DNA from: Vicia villosa
Taxonomy: Eukaryota; Streptophyta; Magnoliopsida; Fabales; Fabaceae
DNA length: 64,000 bases
NCBI RefSeq assembly: GCF_029867415.1
Contig: NC_081185.1
Location: 82,778,469-82,842,468, forward strand
Direction: 5' to 3'
Shown here piece by piece: positions 57,904 through 64,000 of this stretch. The notes under the pieces are model-generated. The model did not search any database. It was not told the DNA's origin and saw only the letters and a program-made list of their open reading frames with translations. Position 1 is the first letter of the stretch. Every line of letters starts with the position of its first letter. The translations under genes and the position numbers were made by a program.

Positions 57904-58268
57904 AGGTTTTTTATGTTTAAGTGTTTAAGTGTTGGGCCTGCGAGCTTTTTGTTTTGTAAAGCTATTCCGGGGGGGATGCCCCCCGTTTTGATTTTGTAAG
58001 CATATTACCAGCTCGGTCTTCGTGACCGTAGTTGGGCACATTTCCGGGCTTTTTGCCCGTTTTAATTAAAAGTACTTATTTTTTAACGCCTTTGTTTTTT
58101 GCGCTTGTTTCCTCAAAGTTTGTGTGCATGCGTTCTGATTTCTTGGGTGGCGTTTTGCTAGTTCCCAAAGTTCATTAATGGCTTGTTTATTTCCCAAGGG
58201 CTACCGTTCCTTTTCCTTCTCTATAAAAGGAGGTCTCATGGGCCTTTCTTTTTCATTTTTACGCAGGA
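57904..58268 (+). promoter_or_regulatory. 3' flank of antisense gene and second promoter
   Basis: It contains GGGGGGGATGCCCCCC-like inverted bases (57969-57984), possibly part of a 3' end, and a second TATA box CTATAAAAGG at 58221-58230, about 48 bases before the next ATG. ACGCAGGAATGG at 58261-58272 could be an acceptor joined to the gene or simply the leader. Confidence 0.5.
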
Positions 58269-58514
58269 ATGGATGGTGTTAAGAGAGGAAAGGTTTCTTC
58301 AACCTCGAGCTCTCGTGGATCGAATAAGGTGAATAAGAAGAAGAAGGTTTCGACCAGCTCTGCTTCTCGTTCTCAAGGGGCCCGGGGCCCGGATGCTCGA
58401 GCTCAACTATCTGGCGTGAGGGTTGTGGTTGACGCTGATGGCTCTGAGACTGAGTGGGATGAAGATTGGTATCAGTATCTTCATTCAAAGGAATTTGCCC
58501 GTCGGGTGGAGTGA
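58269..58514 (+). CDS. small basic/serine-rich protein of the Tat element, unknown
   Basis: This 81-residue frame is preceded by its own TATA box. The N-terminal half is K/S/R-rich (KKKKVSTSSASRSQG), suggesting nucleic-acid binding or nuclear location. The C-terminal half is acidic and aromatic (DADGSETEWDEDWYQYLHSK). No family is recognised. It may be a separate gene or the last exon of the antisense gene upstream. GC content and style match the antisense gene. Confidence 0.5.
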   Translation: MDGVKRGKVSSTSSSRGSNKVNKKKKVSTSSASRSQGARGPDARAQLSGVRVVVDADGSETEWDEDWYQYLHSKEFARRVE

Positions 58515-58762
58515 AGCGTTTTTCTTTTTATTTGGAAGATTTGCTCGACTGTAACGTATTGATCGCCAAGTGTGTGGAACTGTGGTCGATTACCGGGGAC
58601 ATGTGCCTGGCAGGGGGTGAGTCTCGAATTTCGTTGTGCTGAGTTCCGAGGCTCATGGCGTGAACGGTCCCCACGTGAGCAGGGTGTTCTGCCGACATGG
58701 TACTCGCTTACGACGGGAGTGCTCGGTATTCGTGCCCCCCCCGAAGGACAAGGAGTCCGCTC
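58515..58762. other. short spacer between antisense gene and pol
   Basis: No supported gene. It ends with CGCTC (58758-58762), the left TSD of the solo LTR; the same spacer resumes at 62877. Confidence 0.65.
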
Positions 58763-61700
58763 TGTTGCACCCCAAAATTTGCCCATCTAATTTCACTTCT
58801 ATCTGGCTTAAACATTACTCTTCATCCGCATACACTTCAATAGGTCATGTACACAACACATTATGCATTCATGAAATAACATCGAGGCATGGGATCAAGG
58901 ATCGTGGAGCAACTTGGTTCTCACATAGGTATCAGTAAAGTTACTTATTTCCTCAAAGATGATAGCTTGCACCTAATTAAATGATTTTTATTGGCCTATT
59001 CGTTTGAGGGCACTTGATCAGATGATTGCCTGGTTCCTTATGCTGGATTGATCAGATAGCTGAAGAATCTCTTTCTAGGAGGCTACCTAGTCAAGATTAG
59101 TCACACTATTATGGGTGATGTGAGTTATTGTTTTGGAACATCACTCAAATGACTTGGACATGGAGCATGTCAGAATTAACATTAATAATTAACAATGATC
59201 ATCTTGAGGACAGGAATAATTAAAGAGTATTTATTGGACTTCTAGATGTTTCAAGAGCCCTTTCGTGGTGAGTTCAGGATGTATTCCATTTCATGATAAG
59301 TTCAAGATGTATTGGCTATAGCATTAACTCATGGCCAAGGACAACTTTGAAAGCTTGACTTTTGGCCGTAATCATATTGGAGCTTCATTTTATTCACCCT
59401 TCAAATGGTGTTCATGCTATTGATTCAAAGGAAGGCAAGAAATTCAAATTTCAACAGAGAAAGTCACTACAAGAGTCATGTTCATTACAAGACATCTTTC
59501 AAATACCATCATATTCAAGTTCCATTACAATTTCATTCACCATTCAATTCAAACTTTGGTCATTACAAGTTCAAGAAGCACTCATTACCATATACACATT
59601 ACATATCCATATTCAACACCATTTTAAATATTACAGATTTTTAATAACAATACCATCTACATCGCATCAAAATTATACAAGAAAAGATTCCTATATGACC
59701 ACTAAGATTTGTGCCTATTCTCCCTTGAAATTGCTTCAGCTTTGCTTCACCACGTTTGTTTCTCGCCTTCATGATTATGATTCCGACCAAAGTTCATCGC
59801 TTGCATTCAAGTTAAGCCATAACAGTTCAGCTGCCCTGCATCAAACGCACTGAACCAGTTCAGAAACATGCAGCAATTCATAAAAGAAAAATAAACAGTT
59901 CAGTAAGCCAATTGAATTTAAATCAATAACCTCATCAACATCTAACCATACATTAACCCTGCAGCTTTTCCAACCAGTTCATAACCTATAAACAGAACCT
60001 AACCTATTATTCTCAAACTATAACATTCAGATCACCTACAGAATCAAACCAAAACCATTCATATTTTAGATGCAGTTTCAGACTTATTCAAATTCTGTTT
60101 TCTCATAATTTTCAGTCGCGACAAAACCTGCAGCATACACTAAACTATTTTCAACTAGCAGCCCAGGACCATTTTGAATGACTTTTGATTCTAAGCTTTC
60201 CATTCAATGTGTTTCACTACCCTATAACCAATTTCTAACCTCTTCCTAATCTCACTAACTGTCAAACCACTTCTAATCAACACCTGCATTCTGCAATCAA
60301 ACAAAACCCACAACAGTTACACATTACACCAACCCCTAACCGATTCAGTTATATATAACTAATTACCTAACAAACTTCTAACAGAATTAACAACCATTCA
60401 ACATTTTCCTAACTGTCATACCTCTTAACAGAACCCACACTAAAAATTTCCTATCCTTGTAACTAACCTATAACCACCTAACTACCAAAACAAAATTATC
60501 TAACAAACTTTTAACCAATCTAACTGACTCCTAACAGAAAAAATATCAGAGTTTGAGAACAAACCTTCAGAGAATCAAGATCCATCATCTCTATATAACC
60601 AAGACCTCCATCATTCTTCAGGTTTTCACTCTGTTTTCCATTGCTGCCACCTCATAACTCTTCACTCTTCATCATCCTCACTCTATCTTCATTCTTGATC
60701 TCTTTCTCTAACCTTCTTCACCATTTCATCTTCATCAATCTTCAAATCTCAGAATCCTTCCCTCTCTCAATCATCAACCTTCTTCCATCTTCTTCAGACC
60801 TTCAACCAAAAGAAACACTGCAACCTTTCAGCATCTCATACCTTCTTCATCTTCGAGGCCTCCTTCCATTCAAGCACAACATCAACAAGTATCAATAATC
60901 TTCAATCTTCAGTCACGCTTCGACGTCATCATCGTCTTCAACTGAACAACAACATCACGCAGTCAACAAGATTCAGAATCGCAAATCAAAAAACGTAAAC
61001 AGAAGAAGAAGGAAATAGAAGAAGGTGAAGAACGAAGAATGAAATCGAGATTACCTGAAGAAGCTATTCTTTCATTGAGCTTATTTCGCATCTAAATCTT
61101 CAAAGCCAAATCTCACTTCCCTCGTCTCCTCGACGCCAATTCTCAATCGCTCATCTTCACAACACCGATGCATCGTCAATCTTCACTGCAAACGGTGCTG
61201 CGAACAACAACACAAAGAAGAAGATGAAATCGCAAGAGACGAGGAGAGAAAGGTCAATCGGCGCTCGCGACTTGTTCTCGATCGGAGATGGACCCTCCGC
61301 CGCCGCAGAATTCGCTTGAGAGAAAGAGGATGTCGTTCAGATAAGCCCAAAGGTCACAAATGATTTAACCCTAGCCCCTTTTGATTATTATTATAATTAG
61401 TGTATTTTTTGTTAATTTCATAAAGCATGGTTCATTTAGTTTTATTAGAGATTAATTTCATATAGTCTGAATATTTGATTTCGATTAGGGTTTAATCTGC
61501 AACCATGTCCAATAATCAAATCTGAATAATCAATAAGCAATTAAACATTGATGGATCAAACTCAACCTTGGGCCGAATTCATTTTCACACTCCCCCTGTA
61601 GCCCATTGTCCGTTGTTGGCACTAAGAAAATCTGAAAACAAACTGAACTCTTGGGCCCAGAGCTACTATTCACCATCACTGTTGTCAGTTTCCACCCCCA

Positions 61701-62199
61701 TATTTCCATTAACAATTTAGGGTTTAATTAGATTTTTTGGTCACTTTTTTAGTAATAAAAATGCTAACTTTTCTTGTTTTTTTAGACTTTAACACAATTT
61801 TGACATATAAAACTAATCATAAAAAATATTAGTTTTAGGCTAATTGTTTTAATCCTTTTTGCTTGACTTGTAATTCAATCTCTCACAAAAATCAACATAA
61901 AAATAATAGTACTTTTAATTCACTTTTGTGCTATATTTTGACTTGTTCTATTTCATGCTCTTGTACTATTTTCATGTATCCTACTTGTTGACTTCTAATT
62001 GTGATCTTTATTTTCATATTCTTTTATTCCTAACCTTAGGTAGAAACCATGATAACATTAGGTAGAAATTCCCTTCATACTTAGGCTAGTTTCTTTTCCT
62101 TTTCAACTTTAAAACACCTAACAACTATCCAAATTAAATCCCATAAAAAACACCAATAAAATACTAAAAAACATTAATAAAAAAGTGAAAATCATAAAA

Positions 62200-62370
62200 A
62201 GGGAATGGAAGCTTGAATCTCCCTTGCTTTAGGGAATCATTCGAGTGCTTGGATCTCCCTTGCTTTAGGGAACCATTCGAGCGTAAGTTCCCAACGTTAA
62301 AAAACACAAACCATAGAGCAACTCGAGTCTCCCTTGCTTTAGGGTGCCACTTGAACGCTCAAACTCTCTT
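62200..62370. repeat. TCTCCCTTGCTTTAGGG(A/T) repeat in solo LTR
   Basis: Three spaced copies of TCTCCCTTGCTTTAGGG, each followed by a CATTCGA(G)- or CACTTGAAC-like phrase, lie at about 62217, 62265 and 62328. No function is evident. Confidence 0.75.
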
Positions 62371-62504
62371 CTCTATCTCGCCTCCGAGGCATTCTTTAAT
62401 CAGACACGTTATTTCCGCTCCATTCCCAGCTTAAGACTCCAGAGGTCGAGCAGCAGAGTGCGAATGTAACTTCGTCCACTAAAAAACACAAACAAAAACT
62501 AAAG

Positions 62505-62575
62505 AGCCGAACTACGACGCTCTGATTCCTGAAAAGGATACGTAGGCATTAGGTCGCGGGGCCTAAGCGAGCACA
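62505..62575 (+). promoter_or_regulatory. conserved LTR block with GGATACGTAGGCA (solo LTR)
   Basis: It reads GAACTACGACGCTCTGATTC, a short gap, AGGATACGTAGGCA, AGGTCG and GCGAGCAC. Related blocks occur twice in the Ogre LTR (15463-15535 and 15588-15652, with GAATACGTAGGCA and GATATGTATGCA). This type of block recurs widely in Tat-lineage LTRs as far as I remember. Confidence 0.6.
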
Positions 62576-62691
62576 ATTATTTATAAACCTTATTTTCCCC
62601 GTGTTTCTTTTTCTTTCATTTGCATGCATTCCCTTAGTAATTAAGCTTTAGATTTATACACCCTTTAGATAGCAACAAACATAGGTGGATA

Positions 62692-62757
62692 CCATCGAGT
62701 ACGATGGGCGTGAGGGGTGCTAGCACCTTCCCCTTGCGTAACCGACTCCCGTACCCT
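62692..62757 (+). promoter_or_regulatory. conserved LTR hairpin and GGGTGC block (solo LTR)
   Basis: Stem CCATCG (62692-62697), loop AGTA, stem CGATGG (62702-62707), 7 nt GCGTGAG, then GGGTGCTAGCACCTTCCC and CTTGCGTAACC. Layout and spacing match the Ogre and outer LTR copies, with different stem bases. Confidence 0.65.
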
Positions 62758-62871
62758 ATCTCTGGTCGAAAGACCTCGCTCTTATTCGTTTTAGGTTTTC
62801 TGATATTCCTTTCCCTCTTTGGGATAAATATATTAGTGGCGACTCTGTTTCATTTTCGCGAGCGTGCGACA

Positions 62872-62876
62872 CGCTC
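62872..62876. repeat. target-site duplication CGCTC of solo LTR (right copy)
   Basis: This copy matches 58758-58762. Confidence 0.9.
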
Positions 62877-62952
62877 GATTAAGAGAACGGATTTCTGTCT
62901 TTTTGTTTTATTTATTTAGGTGCTCAGCGTGTACCCGGGCCGCACCTGTGTT

Positions 62953-64000
62953 TTAGCTGTCATATTGTTTGAGCTTTTCAGTGTTCCAAGGTCGAGCGAG
63001 TTCTTCTCCTTGCAGGTTTTCCAAATAATACGCCCCATTTTCGGTCTTTGCTCGGACGCGATAGGGGCTCTCCCAGTTGGCGGCCAGTTTGCCCTCTCGG
63101 GAGTCTTTGTGGTTTCTTTTGAGTACTAGGCTGTCTACCTCGAATTCCCGTTTAATGACCTTTGCATCGTGTCGTAGGGCAATTTTTTGCTTGAGCGAGG
63201 CTTCGCGGAGTGCGGCTCCCGTCCGGATTTCTTCGACCATGTCGAGCTCTTCTCTAATTGCCTCGAGGTTGCCTTCTGTTTCGAGGGGTTCCTCGGTGCG
63301 CCTGGTGGGCACGTGTACTTCGACGAGGATCACGGCCTCTGTTCCATATGTAAGTCGGAAGGGGATCTCCCCGGTGGTGGAATGTGGGGTGGTGCGATAG
63401 GCCCAGAGGATGCTGTTTAATTCTTCGACCCATCCTTTTTTGATCTCGTCTAGTCTTCTTCTAATGCCCCTCAGGATCACTCTATTGGCGGCCTCGGCTT
63501 TCTCGTTCGTCTAGGGGTGTTCAACCGACGTGAAGTGTTGTTTGGTTCCTAATTTTGTGACGAACTCTTGAAAGCGCCCGTCGGTGAACTGGGTACCATT
63601 GTCGGTGATAATGGCCAGAGGTACGTCGAATCGGGCGAGGATGTTCCTTTTGTAGAAACGGAGCACGTTCAGGGACGTGATCTTGGCCAATGGTTCGGCT
63701 TCGATCCATTTGGTGAAGTAATCGACCGCGACTATGAGGTACTTGTTTTAATTGCTCCCGGTTACGAATGGACCGAGGAGGTCCATGCCCCACCAGGCGA
63801 ATGGCCAGGGGGACGATAGAGACTTGAGTTCGTTGGGCAGCGCGAGGTGCATGTCCCCGAAGCGTTGGCATTTGTCGCACTTTTTCACGTATTCTTTGGC
63901 ATCGTGCTGCATGGAGGGCCAATAATATCCGGCCCGGAGTGCTTTCCGAGCGAGGGATCTCCCTCCTAGGTGTTGGGAGTTGATTACTTCGTGTATTTCC
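62953..64000 (-). pseudogene. pol (pseudo): Pol, integrase end, of the Tat-clade element (truncated by window, with stops)
   Basis: Reading from the window edge on the minus strand: the integrase zinc-finger region (HEVINSQHLGGRSLARKALR, then GYYWPSM and KKCDKCQR), catalytic Asp in WWGMDLLGPFVTGS, TDNGTQFTDGRFQEF, the Glu region EAANRVILRG, and the C-terminal part (ILWAYRTTPHSTTGEIPFRL, NWESPYRV) ending at 62953. A TAA lies at 63750-63748 after FVTGSN, and a TAG at 63513-63511 where the family has Gln in HPQTNG; the next Gly is Glu. The protein cannot be made whole. RT and RNase H must lie beyond the window. The overlapping frame 63521-63922 is a shadow. Confidence 0.88.

Larger units (their letters stand above)
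58763..62871 (+). mobile_element. solo LTR of an Ogre/Tat-like element
   Basis: It starts TGTTGCACCCCAAAATTTGC and ends GAGCGTGCGACA, flanked by CGCTC on both sides (58758-58762 and 62872-62876). No internal region follows, so it is a product of recombination between two LTRs. Its start resembles those of the other two long LTRs. It has a TATA-like CTATATAA (60591-60598) and the conserved hairpin block at 62692-62757. Frames inside (for example 59362-59853 and 60641-60898) are low in complexity and not supported. Confidence 0.9.
54513..64000 (-). mobile_element. Tat-clade LTR retrotransposon with antisense gene (minus strand, 5' end outside window)
   Basis: The 3' LTR is at 54513-54925 (TGTTAT...ATAACA). 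The adjoining tract GGAGCCCCCTAAG at 54926-54938 is a polypurine tract on the minus strand. A plus-strand gene (55814-58514) lies between the LTR and pol, and the minus strand carries the integrase end of pol (64000-62953). A gene antisense to pol in this position is known in several Tat-lineage elements (Grande- and Retand-like). A solo LTR is inserted at 58763-62871. Pol has stops, so the copy is dead. Confidence 0.85.

Noticed and set aside
59362..60898. Frames of 163 and 85 codons in the solo LTR
   Set aside because: Inside LTR sequence, low complexity, no family match.
63521..63922. 133-codon minus-strand frame near the window end
   Set aside because: It is a shifted reading of the damaged integrase; the correct frame shows the zinc-finger and D-D-E motifs but is broken by stops.

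Overview
The window is repeat-rich plant nuclear DNA, most likely from a legume of the pea/vetch group (Fabeae). The species is inferred: the element types (giant Ogre-like Ty3/gypsy elements, CACTA transposons, Tat-clade elements with an antisense gene), the AT-rich spacers and the leader sequences fit that group. I see no intact ordinary host gene, rRNA, tRNA or CRISPR. Almost every base belongs to transposable elements inserted into one another, and most boundaries can be fixed by target-site duplications (TSDs) read directly from the sequence.

Layout, outermost to innermost. (1) CACTA-1, minus strand, 3' terminus at 575. It carries a decayed TNP2 transposase and remnants of a ULP1-like gene. 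(2) Inserted into its leader is a mostly non-coding Ogre/Tat-like LTR element, minus strand, 6162-53356, TSD GTTAG, LTRs of about 3.86 kb. It keeps only a relic of gag plus several tandem arrays. (3) Inserted into that is a nearly complete Ogre-type element, plus strand, 10338-44391, TSD CGTGT, LTRs of about 5.6 kb that are almost identical. It has ORF1, gag-pro, an intron, and pol with RT, two RNase H domains and integrase. (4) Inserted into the Ogre intron is CACTA-2, plus strand, 22692-32916, TSD CTT. It has an uninterrupted 1071-aa TNP2 transposase, a 12-exon ULP1-like gene and a captured GDSL-esterase fragment.

To the right, 53362-54512 is unassigned and is probably the continuation of CACTA-1. 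From 54513 to the window end lies a second Tat-clade element on the minus strand. It has a 413-bp 3' LTR, a polypurine tract, an antisense (plus-strand) gene with its own TATA box and introns, and a damaged integrase on the minus strand. A solo LTR (58763-62871, TSD CGCTC) sits between its antisense gene and pol.

The nesting gives a relative clock. CACTA-1 is oldest, the outer Ogre-like element next (LTRs roughly 1-2% different by eye), then Ogre (about ten substitutions in 5.5 kb by eye), and CACTA-2 is youngest. The most novel-looking signal is a small conserved hairpin near the 3' end of three otherwise different LTR families (15730-15745, 6337-6352 reverse strand, 62692-62707). Each has a 6-bp stem whose sequence differs with pairing kept, a 4-nt loop, then exactly 7 nt to a conserved block beginning GGGTGC.
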